Below, one piece after another: positions 24,433-32,712 of a DNA stretch of 34,846 nt. The notes under the pieces were generated by a model. It was given only the letters and a program-made list of their open reading frames with translations, made no database searches and was not told where the DNA came from. Source of the DNA: Sulfurimonas sp. GTDB lineage: Bacteria; Campylobacterota; Campylobacteria; Campylobacterales; Sulfurimonadaceae. The DNA is taken from assembly GCA_027013295.1 (NCBI GenBank), contig JALUXP010000114.1, positions 1 to 34,846 on the forward strand, in the 5' to 3' direction. Positions within the stretch are counted from its first letter, which is position 1. Each line of letters opens with the position of its first letter. Both the position numbers and the translations under genes were made by a program.

Positions 24433-25758
24433 CTATTGAAAAAGTGAAATGAGAACACCCGCTGCTACTGCGGAGCCAATTACTCCCGCAACATTTGGAC
24501 CCATAGCATGCATTAAGAGCATATTTGTACGGTCATACTCCATACCCACTTTATTTGACACACGCGCTGCCATTGGGACTGCTGAAACTCCAGCCGAACC
24601 AATAAGAGGATTGATCTTATGACCTGGGAACATATTCATAATCTTAGCCATAAATACACCCGCTGCAGTACCTACAGAAAATGCAATAATACCAAGAACC
24701 ATAATGAACATTGTCTCAGGCACTAAAAACTGATCTGCTGCTAGTTTAGAACCAACACCAAGACCTAAGAAAATAGTTGTAATATTAATAAGAGAGTTTT
24801 GCATGGTATCATTAAGACGCTCAACTACACCTGATTCTTTTAAGAAGTTACCAAACATAAATGCACCAATAAGTGGTGTTGACTCTGGTAAAACCATGAT
24901 TGCAAGAGTAAGAACCATAATAGGAAAAACAAGTTTCTCTAAGCGAGACACATGACGCAGTGTTGACATCTTGATACGACGCTCTGCATCTGTAGTCATC
25001 ATTTTCATAATCGGAGGCTGGATAATAGGTACCATAGCCATATAGCTATACGAAGCAACCGCTATTGCACCTAAAAGCTCTGGAGCAAGTTTTGTTGCGA
25101 TAAAGATAGATGTTGGACCATCCGCTCCGCCTATGATAGAGATAGCACTTGCTTGTTGCAATGTAAAGTCAACAAAACCAGCTTGACTTAAGGCTACTGC
25201 ACCAACAAGCGTTCCAAAGATACCAAACTGTGCAGCTCCACCAAGTAAAGCTGTTTTAGGATTTGATAACAATGGACCAAAATCTGTCATCGCTCCAACA
25301 CCCATAAATATAATAATAGGGAACATCTCATTTGAGAGTCCCATATCGTAAATCACACCTAAAAAGCCATGCGGACCTGCAATACCAGCAATGGGAATAT
25401 TTGCAAGTAGCCCACCAAAAGCGATTGGAAGCAGTAGTAACGGTTCAAATCCTTTTTTAATAGCTAACCAAAAAAGAAAAAAAGTAAGAAGAATCATAAT
25501 CACACGACCCCATGACTTATGGAAGTCACTCATCGGTTTACCATGTGCATCCATCTCATCTGGATTTGGATGCAATATAGCATTGATACCAGTAGAGGCA
25601 AAAAAACCACTCATCATCTCTTTAAAAGGTTTTGTTTTATATGTTTCCTCTTTATGTGTAGAAGTAGCACCTTCAAGTTCTGCTGAAGAATTTGCAAAAG
25701 CTGAACCCATACCAAGCAGGATAGAAAAAGCTAAAATTTTAATTAGAAAAGATTTCAT
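24433..25758 (-). CDS. oadB: Na+-pumping decarboxylase beta subunit (OadB)
   Basis: The 441-residue membrane protein is the sodium-translocating subunit that decarboxylates the carboxybiotin delivered by OadA and couples this to Na+ export. Family motifs are present: [35 protein letters not shown] and the C-terminal [14 protein letters not shown] and [19 protein letters not shown]. About ten membrane helices are visible. Oddly, it starts with a signal-like helix ([22 protein letters not shown]) followed by about 60 hydrophilic residues before the usual core. AGGA 9 nt upstream supports ATG 25758, 5 nt after the oadA stop. Whether the substrate is oxaloacetate or another acid cannot be read from the sequence. 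Confidence 0.92.
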   Translation of the reverse strand: MKSFLIKILAFSILLGMGSAFANSSAELEGATSTHKEETYKTKPFKEMMSGFFASTGINAILHPNPDEMDAHGKPMSDFHKSWGRVIMILLTFFLFWLAIKKGFEPLLLLPIAFGGLLANIPIAGIAGPHGFLGVIYDMGLSNEMFPIIIFMGVGAMTDFGPLLSNPKTALLGGAAQFGIFGTLVGAVALSQAGFVDFTLQQASAISIIGGADGPTSIFIATKLAPELLGAIAVASYSYMAMVPIIQPPIMKMMTTDAERRIKMSTLRHVSRLEKLVFPIMVLTLAIMVLPESTPLIGAFMFGNFLKESGVVERLNDTMQNSLINITTIFLGLGVGSKLAADQFLVPETMFIMVLGIIAFSVGTAAGVFMAKIMNMFPGHKINPLIGSAGVSAVPMAARVSNKVGMEYDRTNMLLMHAMGPNVAGVIGSAVAAGVLISLFQ

Positions 25759-25763
25759 TCATA

Positions 25764-27572
25764 TTATCCTATTACAGCTACTACTTGACCTTCAACAACT
25801 TTATCATTAGTTGCTACATTGATTGTCTTGATAACGCCACCTTTAGGTGCTACTACATCGATTTCCATCTTCATAGATTCTAAAATCATGATTACATCAC
25901 CTTCATTGACACTTTGACCTGGATTCATAACTACTTTCCAAACATTTCCTGGTAAGAGTGCTTTGATCTCTATCTGATCATCAGAAGCTGTTGGTACCTC
26001 TGTTTGAGTTGCTGGAGCTTGTGGAGCTGCACTTTCACCATTAACCGCTGTAACTTGAATATTTGCATCACCTTCAGCAACTTGAACACTAAACTTTTGA
26101 CCATCTACGACTACTGTATAATTTCCACTACCCATTGAACTTTCCTCACAATCTTGTTTCATTTCTGATATTTTTCTAACATTAAGCTCACCCTCACCCT
26201 TTAAGAATAAGATACCTTTCTCTTGGCACGCGGCTGCGATGAAAATATTTTCTTCACTGATCTCTATACCGTGCTTTTTTAGTTGATCAATAGCATGTTG
26301 CAGTGATTTTGACTCATCTGCATTTGCAAGATCTAGTGCATTTTCTGTTGTCGGTTCTAGTCCTAATTGTTCAGATGCAATTTTTACAATTTCAGGATCT
26401 GGTGCTACAGGAGTTTTACCAAAATAACCAAGAACCATTCTCCCGTAACCAGGTGCTATTGCCTTCCATGGACCCTGCATAACATTTTCAAGTGCTTGCT
26501 GGAAATAAAACTGAGAAACTGGAGTTACGGATGTACCATAACCACCTTTTTCAACTACCTCTTGCATAGCTGCTATCACATCTGGAAACTTGTCTAAGAT
26601 ATTATTGTCACGCATCATTTGGGTGTTTGCAGTAAGCGCACCACCTGGCATTGGTGAAAATGGAATAATGGGAGAAACTATCGTTGCTTCTGGTGGCATA
26701 AAATAATCACTTAAGCATGATTGTAACTCTTTTTCATAAGTAAGTATCTTGCCTATCTCTAAACCACCAAGATCAAAGTTCATCCCTTTAGTAGCATGAA
26801 GCATAGTTAAGATATCTGGTTGGCTTGTTCCACCTGAAACAGGATTAGCAGCCATATCTATACCATCAATACCAGCTTCAAGAGCTGCCATATATGCAGA
26901 CACAGACACACCTGCTGTCTCATGTGTATGAAGACGAAGGTGTGTACCCTCTGGAACTAATTTTCTAGCCATTGTGATAGTTTCAAAAACTTTTTGAGGG
27001 TTTGAAGTCCCTGAAGCATCTTTAAAACAGATGCTATCATAGGGGATACCACTCTCTAAAATATCACGAAGTTTTTTTTCATAAAAGTCTACTTCATGAG
27101 CACCATGACACCCTGGCGGTAGATCCATCATAGTTACAACTATCTCATGCTTGAGTCCATAATGGGCAATTCTCTCACCAGAGTATTTTAAGTTTTCTAT
27201 ATCATTAAGAGCATCGAAGTTACGGATGGTAGTTGTACCATGTTTTTTAAAAAGTTTTGCATGTAAGTCGATGAGTTCATTTGAACCAGTATCAAGCATT
27301 ACGGTGTTGACACCGCGTGCAAGTGTTTGAAGATTTACATCTGGTCCTACAAGCTTACGAAATTTATCCATCATCTCAAAGGCATCTTCTCTGAGATAAT
27401 AATAAAGTGATTGAAATCTTGCCCCTCCACCAAATTCAAAGTGGTTTATACCAGCAGTTTTTGCAGCTTCAACAGCTGGAAAAAAGTCGTTCATAAGGAC
27501 ACGACCACCATAAACTGACTGGAAACCATCTCTAAATGTAGTATCCATTATATCTATAAATTTTTTAGCCAT
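25764..27572 (-). CDS. oadA: Oxaloacetate decarboxylase alpha subunit / pyruvate carboxylase subunit B-type carboxyltransferase
   Basis: The 602-residue protein has a carboxyltransferase barrel beginning DTTFRDGFQS (Asp10 as metal ligand). The lysine that is carbamylated in the family is probably Lys184 (ICFKDASG), and the metal histidines His215 and His217 lie in LRLHTHETAG. A conserved helical domain follows, then a Pro/Ala-rich linker near 515-530 and a C-terminal biotinyl domain with Lys568 in ILESMKMEID. With OadG and OadB adjacent in the order G-A-B, it most likely forms the Na+-pumping decarboxylase. The same subunit type serves as PycB of two-part pyruvate carboxylases in Campylobacterota, but no pycA is seen here. 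Confidence 0.93.
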   Translation of the reverse strand: MAKKFIDIMDTTFRDGFQSVYGGRVLMNDFFPAVEAAKTAGINHFEFGGGARFQSLYYYLREDAFEMMDKFRKLVGPDVNLQTLARGVNTVMLDTGSNELIDLHAKLFKKHGTTTIRNFDALNDIENLKYSGERIAHYGLKHEIVVTMMDLPPGCHGAHEVDFYEKKLRDILESGIPYDSICFKDASGTSNPQKVFETITMARKLVPEGTHLRLHTHETAGVSVSAYMAALEAGIDGIDMAANPVSGGTSQPDILTMLHATKGMNFDLGGLEIGKILTYEKELQSCLSDYFMPPEATIVSPIIPFSPMPGGALTANTQMMRDNNILDKFPDVIAAMQEVVEKGGYGTSVTPVSQFYFQQALENVMQGPWKAIAPGYGRMVLGYFGKTPVAPDPEIVKIASEQLGLEPTTENALDLANADESKSLQHAIDQLKKHGIEISEENIFIAAACQEKGILFLKGEGELNVRKISEMKQDCEESSMGSGNYTVVVDGQKFSVQVAEGDANIQVTAVNGESAAPQAPATQTEVPTASDDQIEIKALLPGNVWKVVMNPGQSVNEGDVIMILESMKMEIDVVAPKGGVIKTINVATNDKVVEGQVVAVIG

Positions 27573-27580
27573 TTTAATCC

Positions 27581-27811
27581 TTAACCCTCTCTATGATGAG
27601 TTATTGCAGCACTAATCGCTGCGATAACTTTACTCTTGTCTTTTTTAGTATCTGTTGCTAATGTAGTATTTTCTTGTGGCTCTGGAAAAAATTTATGAAG
27701 TACAGATGCCATAGTATTTATAGCAAGTATCATAATAATTAAAAATGCAAACACAGTTCCCATCCCTAGACCCATAAACTTAAAACCCTCCAATATGAGG
27801 TTAGTTTCCAT
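27581..27811 (-). CDS. oadG: Na+-pumping decarboxylase gamma subunit (OadG)
   Basis: The 76-residue protein has one membrane helix (about 12-35, MGLGMGTVFAFLIIMILAIN) and a soluble tail with a Pro/acidic stretch (FFPEPQENT), matching the small OadG subunit that assembles alpha and beta. The tail is short and lacks an obvious histidine-rich zinc site, though the C-terminus has THHREG. The ATG is preceded by AAAGGT. oadA follows 8 nt downstream. It is the first gene of the oad operon. Confidence 0.85.
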   Translation of the reverse strand: METNLILEGFKFMGLGMGTVFAFLIIMILAINTMASVLHKFFPEPQENTTLATDTKKDKSKVIAAISAAITHHREG

Positions 27812-27843
27812 AAATTCTACCTTTTGACTCTATATTTTCGCGT

Positions 27844-27849
27844 ATTATA
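27844..27849 (-). promoter_or_regulatory. -10 box for oadGAB
   Basis: A perfect TATAAT on the minus strand lies 32 nt before the oadG ATG, within GTATATAATACG, and a T-rich tract lies upstream where a -35 would be. This is a typical Campylobacterota sigma-70 promoter and gives a leader of about 27 nt that includes the AAAGGT ribosome-binding site. Confidence 0.6.
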
Positions 27850-27954
27850 TACTAAAGATGATTAAAAAAAGTTTTTACTTCATTTTATTATTTGCTAAAA
27901 GTATCAAATTATTACTTTTTGATTATATACTTCGCAAAAATCAATAGGAAAAAG

Positions 27955-28260
27955 ATGAAAAACTCAACAATCAAAAATTTTAGAAAGATCAATACAACGG
28001 AAGGCTACTCCTATCTATTTTTACTATTTATAGCGATGCCAATGAAATATCTCCTTGATATTCCAGTAGCTGTTAAAGTTGCAGGTATGATTCATGGTAC
28101 ATTATTTATACTCTTTTTAGTACTTGGTGTTATGGCATGGAAAAAAGCAAAATGGTCATTTGGTCAAACTATAATCTTTTTTCTTGCCTCACTTATCCCA
28201 TTTGGAACCTTTTTTACTAAAAGTAAAATTTATTCTTATGAAAAACAAAGCATTAACTAG
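27955..28260 (+). CDS. DUF3817-family small membrane protein
   Basis: The 101-residue protein has three membrane helices and the pattern of DUF3817: an N-terminal RKINTTEGYSYLFLLF, then AMPMKYLLDIPVAVKV with a conserved GMIHGTLFILF, and a C-terminal KWSFGQTIIFFLASLIPFGTF. Function of this family is unknown; it is widespread in bacteria. I start at ATG 27955, with AGGAAAAAG immediately upstream, rather than at an earlier frame start at 27892, which would add a poorly conserved segment overlapping the promoter. TATATA at 27924-27929 may be the -10 box. It diverges from oadG. Confidence 0.8.
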   Translation: MKNSTIKNFRKINTTEGYSYLFLLFIAMPMKYLLDIPVAVKVAGMIHGTLFILFLVLGVMAWKKAKWSFGQTIIFFLASLIPFGTFFTKSKIYSYEKQSIN

Positions 28261-28295
28261 ATAAAATAAATGCATAATTTAATTTTGGAGTATTT

Positions 28296-28589
28296 ATGAT
28301 TGGTAATATGTTAGAACAAGATTTTGTAGCTTATCTCATCTTTGGATTAGCACTAAATTTTATGTTTTCAATCATGTTTGGAGTATATCTTTCAAAAAAC
28401 ATAGGTCTTGATGAGATGATGCACTCCAAAGGGGATAAAGAGCAATCAACTTTGGTGAGTCTTAGCCTTTTTGTGCCTTTTGCTAAGATGCTCATCACCC
28501 TTTATCGTGTCGCTATCTTACAGATCTACTTCTTAAACAAAGGCTATTCTCACAAAGAGTTTTGGGTCTATATGACACATGCTCGCTAA
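28296..28589 (+). CDS. Conserved small membrane protein, function unknown
   Basis: The 97-residue protein has two hydrophobic helices (about 9-33 and 52-78), a hydrophilic loop MHSKGDKEQS between them, and the C-terminal segment NKGYSHKEFWVYMTHAR. I do not recognise a named family. TTGGAG 8-9 nt before the ATG is a good ribosome-binding site, and codon use matches its neighbours, so it is a real gene. It sits 35 nt after the DUF3817 gene and could be co-transcribed; a TAAAAT at 28262-28267 might give a separate promoter. Confidence 0.7.
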   Translation: MIGNMLEQDFVAYLIFGLALNFMFSIMFGVYLSKNIGLDEMMHSKGDKEQSTLVSLSLFVPFAKMLITLYRVAILQIYFLNKGYSHKEFWVYMTHAR

Positions 28590-28641
28590 ACCTACTTTTA
28601 AATCTCTAAGTAACTTTTAAAACTTTGAAAATGGTATTTAG

Positions 28642-28671
28642 TTGTGTAGAAAGGTATGAACATGTTATAAT
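28642..28671 (+). promoter_or_regulatory. Promoter with -10 box 6 nt before a start codon
   Basis: TTGTGT at 28642-28647 and TATAAT at 28666-28671 are separated by 18 nt. The -10 box ends 6 nt before ATG 28678, so transcription should begin at or next to the A of the start codon. No Shine-Dalgarno is present. This is the arrangement expected of a leaderless mRNA. Confidence 0.5.
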
Positions 28672-28677
28672 TGTAGA

Positions 28678-28842
28678 ATGAAAGATTATAAATTAAAATT
28701 CATACTCAGTATGTTAGCGGGAGTTGTGTTCTCTTTTGTCTTTATTGTACTTGCATTTATATTACCAGTGCATAAAAAAGAGCAACTACATACCGTTCCA
28801 AAAGGGATGCTTGAAAAGATTTCAAGACAGTTAAATAAATAA
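28678..28842 (+). CDS. Small single-pass membrane protein (54 residues), unknown
   Basis: This short frame encodes a basic N-terminus (MKDYKLKF), one membrane helix at about 8-30 (ILSMLAGVVFSFVFIVLAFI) and a positively charged tail that ends PKGMLEKISRQLNK. I do not recognise the family. The reading frame runs from an ATG directly downstream of a good -10 box to TAA without interruption, and the protein has a plausible topology (short N-terminus inside, tail outside or the reverse). Coding is likely but rests on these two points only. The mRNA may be leaderless. Confidence 0.55.
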   Translation: MKDYKLKFILSMLAGVVFSFVFIVLAFILPVHKKEQLHTVPKGMLEKISRQLNK

Positions 28843-28868
28843 AGGAAGTTTTATGTGTAAAAAATAAT

Positions 28869-29378
28869 CTAAAAAGAGTTTTTTAGCTCCATAACTTGAA
28901 GCACATTGAATGCGTGCTTTGGGTTGAGCTTAATAGCACAGGCCTCTAAAGCATCAACACACTCTTCTAAAAGCCCAATCTCATTCTCTTGCATTAAATC
29001 ATTTAAAAATATTTTTGCATCATCAATTCTCAAGTTTTTAGCTACACCCAAATTTTTATGTGCAAGATTTTTGAGCTCTATCTTTTTAACCTCTTTATCA
29101 ATACTATCTAATTCTTTAATATTATTGATAAGATTATCAAATTGATACCTTGTATGCAGTATTTGAGAGATATAATCATCCACTAATTGTGCAACAAGCT
29201 CCTCATCAAGTCCAAGTTCACTTGCAGCTTTAGAAGGGCTGTAAGCATAGTTTTTCAAGCTATTATTATTGTATCTTTTCATAAATACTTGATGGGATAT
29301 TTTGATAGCTTGAGCAAAAAGAACTTGTATCTTTTTTTCTTTTGTGAGGTTTTGATTTATTTTTAAATTATTTATCAT
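28869..29378 (-). CDS. Uncharacterised helical protein, 169 residues
   Basis: The protein is hydrophilic and appears all-helical, with no membrane segment or signal peptide. An N-terminal region KEKKIQVLFAQAIKISHQVF is followed by YAYSPSKAASELGLDEELVAQLVDDY, which reads like a helix-turn-helix or small helical adaptor segment, and a C-terminal repeat-like helical part (LEECVDALEACAIKLNPKHAFNVLQVMELKNSF). No known family is recognised. AGAGG lies 11 nt before the ATG. It lies downstream of htpG in the same direction with a 128-nt gap, so it probably has its own promoter. Confidence 0.65.
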   Translation of the reverse strand: MINNLKINQNLTKEKKIQVLFAQAIKISHQVFMKRYNNNSLKNYAYSPSKAASELGLDEELVAQLVDDYISQILHTRYQFDNLINNIKELDSIDKEVKKIELKNLAHKNLGVAKNLRIDDAKIFLNDLMQENEIGLLEECVDALEACAIKLNPKHAFNVLQVMELKNSF

Positions 29379-29475
29379 AACGAAGAACCTCTCAAAAAAT
29401 TATTATGCTCGAAATGTAACATAAATTATTTTTTAAGCAGTTTAATAAAAGCTTTTTAGGCAATATAGCAAAACA

Positions 29476-29492
29476 AGTGCTACAAAAGCACT
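29476..29492 (-). terminator. Possible terminator after htpG
   Basis: A 6-bp stem (AGTGCT with AGCACT) with a 5-nt loop lies just after the htpG stop. On the minus strand it is followed by TTGTTTTG, a poor T tract. It could end htpG transcription but is weak. Confidence 0.35.
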
Positions 29493-29506
29493 CATTTGTC
29501 ATATTA

Positions 29507-31405
29507 CTAAATAGCTTTAGTGATAATTCTATTTAAACGAGAAATAAAATCTGCTGTATTTTCTAACTCTTGCCCATCAAAAAGTTTTGCTTGATCTAAA
29601 AGAACATGTGCAGCATCTTCTATGAGATTGAGGTCAGAAGAATCTTTTAGTTTTGTCAAAAGTTCATGATTAGGATTGATTTGTAAAATTGGTTTTGGTT
29701 CTGGAGCTTCTCCACCATTTTGACCCATCTGTTTCATCATTTGTGCCATCATGTAGGATGGGTCTTCTTTATCAATTTTTAATTTTACAGGAGAATCTAC
29801 TAAATCTGTAGTAGTCTCAACATCTTTTACACTTTCACCAAGTGCATCTTTAAATGTTTTGAGTAAACCTTCATAAGTTTTAACAACCTCTTCTTGCTCT
29901 TTCTTCTCCTCTTCACTCTCTTGAAACTTTGCATCTGAGACATGAATAAGCTTATACTCTTTATAGTCTGTTACCATAGGGAAGATGATAGTATCTACCT
30001 CTTCATTTAAGATCAGTACATCTATACCTTTAGCTTTAAATTTTTCAAGAGAGGGAGAAGCTTTGAGCATCTCAACACTTGATTTACCTGTGATGTAGTA
30101 GATCTCTTTCTTGGCTTCATCAACATTTTTAACAAAATCTTCTATCATCACAACTTCATCAGAGTTCAGAGTTTTGAACTGTAAAAGCTCTAAGATTTTT
30201 TCACGATTTGCAAAATCATTGTAAAGTCCCTCTTTGAGTACATTTCCAAACTCTGCATAAAAAGTAGCGTACTTTTCTTTATCTTTTTTAGCCATTTTTG
30301 AAAGTTCCGAAAGGACTTTTTTTACAGATGCATTTTTGATTTTATTCATCACTGCATTAGACTGTAAAATCTCACGAGATACATTCAGAGGTAGGTCTTT
30401 AGAGTCGATAACACCACGCAAAAATCTTAGGTATGTTGGCATCAACTCCTTTTCATCATCTGTAATAAATACACGGTTGATATAAAGTTTGATACCTGTT
30501 TGATAATCTACTCGAAATAGATCCATTGGAGCTTTAGATGGGATATAAAAAAGAGTTGTGTACTCTATAGCACCCTCTGCTTTATTGTGCATCCAAGACA
30601 AAGGCTCTTCACTTGAGTGTGCGATAGAGCTATAAAAATCTTTATACTCATCATCGCTAATATCTTTTTTAGCCATGGTCCAAAGAGCATTAGCACGGTT
30701 AATTTGCTCATTTTCAATCTCTGTGCGACTTGGTTCTAACTCCTCTTTTCCCTCATCATCCATCACAGCTGGGATATGTTTTTCCTTATCCATAAAGATA
30801 GGGAAGGGGATGTGATTTGAGTATTTTTTAATGATAGTCTCTATTCTATGAGTTTCTAAAAACTCCCCTTCATCTTCTTTAAGATGCATTACAATAGTAG
30901 TACCATGAGCATCTTGAGTGGTTTCTTCTATACCAAATTCACCATCTCCTGCACTTGTCCAAAGATAAGCTTTCTCTTCACCCGCTTTTTTAGTGGTAAC
31001 TTCTACTTTATCTGCTACCATAAAACAAGCATAAAAACCAACACCAAATTGACCGATAAGGTTAGAATCTTCTTTTTGATCTCCTGTTAAGTTTTCTAAA
31101 AATGCTTTTGTGCCAGACTTTGCGATAGTACCAAGATTGTTCATCAAGTCATCTTCATTCATCCCAATACCAGAATCTTTGATAGTTAAAGTTTTTGCCT
31201 CTTTATCTGCTACTATCTCGATGCGTGGAGAGAAAGCAATATCTTTGTACTTTTCATCTGTAAGAACGAGCATATTTAGTTTATCAAGTGCATCAGATGC
31301 ATTTGACACCAACTCTCTTATAAAAATCTCTTTATTTGAGTATAAAGAGTGAATCATTAAATTTAATATTTGGTTCGCTTCTGTTTGAAACTGATGTTTT
31401 GCCAT
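29507..31405 (-). CDS. htpG: Hsp90 chaperone HtpG
   Basis: The 632-residue bacterial Hsp90 has the GHKL ATPase domain with Glu31 and Asn35 (RELVSNASDALDKL), DSGIGMNEDDL and GQFGVGFYACFMV. The middle domain contains LPLNVSREILQ with the ATP-sensing arginine, and a C-terminal dimerisation domain ends in NRIITKAI. Length is normal. I start at ATG 31405 (MAKHQFQTEANQ, the usual N-terminus), with AAGGA 8 nt upstream; the frame extends further but without conserved residues. A TAAAAT at 31435-31440 on the minus strand is the likely -10. I see no CIRCE repeat (TTAGCACTC-N9-GAGTGCTAA) in the upstream region, so HrcA control is not indicated. Confidence 0.95.
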   Translation of the reverse strand: MAKHQFQTEANQILNLMIHSLYSNKEIFIRELVSNASDALDKLNMLVLTDEKYKDIAFSPRIEIVADKEAKTLTIKDSGIGMNEDDLMNNLGTIAKSGTKAFLENLTGDQKEDSNLIGQFGVGFYACFMVADKVEVTTKKAGEEKAYLWTSAGDGEFGIEETTQDAHGTTIVMHLKEDEGEFLETHRIETIIKKYSNHIPFPIFMDKEKHIPAVMDDEGKEELEPSRTEIENEQINRANALWTMAKKDISDDEYKDFYSSIAHSSEEPLSWMHNKAEGAIEYTTLFYIPSKAPMDLFRVDYQTGIKLYINRVFITDDEKELMPTYLRFLRGVIDSKDLPLNVSREILQSNAVMNKIKNASVKKVLSELSKMAKKDKEKYATFYAEFGNVLKEGLYNDFANREKILELLQFKTLNSDEVVMIEDFVKNVDEAKKEIYYITGKSSVEMLKASPSLEKFKAKGIDVLILNEEVDTIIFPMVTDYKEYKLIHVSDAKFQESEEEKKEQEEVVKTYEGLLKTFKDALGESVKDVETTTDLVDSPVKLKIDKEDPSYMMAQMMKQMGQNGGEAPEPKPILQINPNHELLTKLKDSSDLNLIEDAAHVLLDQAKLFDGQELENTADFISRLNRIITKAI

Positions 31406-31434
31406 TTGAAAATCCTTTTTTTTGTATTTATGGA

Positions 31435-31440
31435 ATTTTA
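31435..31440 (-). promoter_or_regulatory. Candidate -10 box for htpG
   Basis: On the minus strand TAAAAT lies 30 nt before the htpG ATG and follows a run of nine T residues, the usual look of promoters in this phylum. Confidence 0.4.
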
Positions 31441-31522
31441 CCAAAAAAAAGTTAATAAATGCTACACATATCAACAAACTTTAGTCTATATAACTAAACT
31501 TTATTTAGTCGTAAAATTTTGT

Positions 31523-31528
31523 TATAAT
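31523..31528 (+). promoter_or_regulatory. TATAAT 6 nt before a start codon
   Basis: A perfect TATAAT ends 6 nt before ATG 31535, the same spacing as at 28666-28678. Transcription should begin at about the start codon, giving a leaderless mRNA. No Shine-Dalgarno is visible between them. Confidence 0.5.
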
Positions 31529-31534
31529 GGTTTA

Positions 31535-31864
31535 ATGGAAAATAATTATATAGATATGATAAAGTCAACACCAAAACTAAAATCAAAAAAATGTAAGCTA
31601 ATTGCTTTAGTTATAAGTTTATCGCTTCAATACAGTGCCTATATTAGCACTATAATATTTTGGATTTGGTATGATTATTTTATAGCTTTTTTTGCGCTTA
31701 TCTTTAGTTTTTTGATTGTTGGGATTGTACGAGCGAAGATACGCAACATCGCTATCCCACCTAATCAACAAGAATATCCATATACAGATAAAGGGATTGC
31801 AGAGTGGTACACCGCACAAGAGATTTGTAACGATGCCCTCGAATCAGAGCTAGAATTGCTCTAG
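31535..31864 (+). CDS. Small two-helix membrane protein, unknown
   Basis: The 109-residue protein has a basic N-terminus (KSTPKLKSKKCK), two membrane helices at about 21-44 and 46-66 (with WIWYDYFIAFFALIFSFLIVG) and a soluble tail: AKIRNIAIPPNQQEYPYTDKG followed by a short acidic helix (DALESELELL). No named family is recognised. The longer open frame to 31370 overlaps htpG's promoter and start and is unlikely to be translated; MENNYIDM with a TATAAT just upstream is preferred. It diverges from htpG and ends 11 nt from the convergent PAP2-like gene. Confidence 0.68.
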   Translation: MENNYIDMIKSTPKLKSKKCKLIALVISLSLQYSAYISTIIFWIWYDYFIAFFALIFSFLIVGIVRAKIRNIAIPPNQQEYPYTDKGIAEWYTAQEICNDALESELELL

Positions 31865-31875
31865 TCTAAACTATA

Positions 31876-32685
31876 TTACCATCTTGAGTTTAATGATATT
31901 CCGTAAAATCCTTTCCCAACCATAGGGGAAAATGTCCATTTATTCTTTTTCTTATCAGTGTTAAACACTGCATCTACGGATTCATAAGCCATATACCAAC
32001 CAAGGATTATTTGAGAGGTATAATGTTTGTCATCATTCACTCTTGACCAAGCCGCAAGAGTAGAAGCAAGGTAAGCTCCATATTTTGCATAGGGGTTGTT
32101 ACTATACATTTTTGCGATAACCATAAAAGGAACAGAACCCATAAAGGCATGACCACTGACACCATTTACAGCCTTTGCAACATTAAGATGTTTCCAATGA
32201 GAGTTTTGAGATGGATCATTTGTTGGGCTTGATGGTCTTAAAGCACTGGTTAATCTTTGTGCTACTAAGAGTGCTGGTGAACCGACGAGGTAAGTTCTCG
32301 CTACTCTAGCACCCCAAAAACCGATAGAGGAGTCGTCATCAATAAGATTGATACTACTTGCAAGGAGGGAGATAGGTATCATATATTTTCCCTCACCAAA
32401 TAATTTTGCATACACTGCAAAATTATCAGTTTTTTGGCTTCTAATGTTGTTTTGGTACCAATTTCTAATATTTTGATCTGTAGATGTATTTGCTACCACA
32501 CTCATACTACCAAATGCTACACCAAGTCTAATCCAACGATCACCATCAGCATAAAAGTTACTATAATCTTGTCCTATTGTTGTCCAAATAGAGCTAGACT
32601 TTTCCACCTCCTGAGCATACATTAGAGTAGAACTCCATAAAAATAGACTCAAACTCAGACTTAATAAAAAATTCTTTTTCACCAT
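31876..32685 (-). CDS. PAP2-superfamily-like periplasmic/membrane protein with altered catalytic residues
   Basis: The 269-residue protein has a signal peptide (MVKKNFLLSLSLSLFLWSSTLMYA) and the three PAP2 segments: QRLTSALRP (Arg150-Pro151), VSGHAF with His179, and SRVNDDKHYTSQ with Arg215 and His221. The KX6RP lysine position is Gln143, and the aspartate that normally follows the last histidine at +4 is Gln225. The core histidines remain, so it may still be active or may act as a binding or scaffold protein. Members with signal peptides act on lipid A, undecaprenyl phosphate or phospholipids. The C-terminus ends with SLNSRW. TAAGGAG precedes the ATG. Confidence 0.72.
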   Translation of the reverse strand: MVKKNFLLSLSLSLFLWSSTLMYAQEVEKSSSIWTTIGQDYSNFYADGDRWIRLGVAFGSMSVVANTSTDQNIRNWYQNNIRSQKTDNFAVYAKLFGEGKYMIPISLLASSINLIDDDSSIGFWGARVARTYLVGSPALLVAQRLTSALRPSSPTNDPSQNSHWKHLNVAKAVNGVSGHAFMGSVPFMVIAKMYSNNPYAKYGAYLASTLAAWSRVNDDKHYTSQIILGWYMAYESVDAVFNTDKKKNKWTFSPMVGKGFYGISLNSRW

Positions 32686-32712
32686 TCTTTCTTCTCCTTA
32701 AAAATTTACGCG

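Noticed and set aside
31406-31477. Longer N-terminus for HtpG
   Set aside because: HtpG proteins start at MAKHQFQTE or near it; AAGGA precedes ATG 31405 and the extra segment covers the promoter.
31406-31534. CIRCE or other heat-shock operator upstream of htpG
   Set aside because: No TTAGCACTC-type inverted repeat is present between htpG and the divergent gene.
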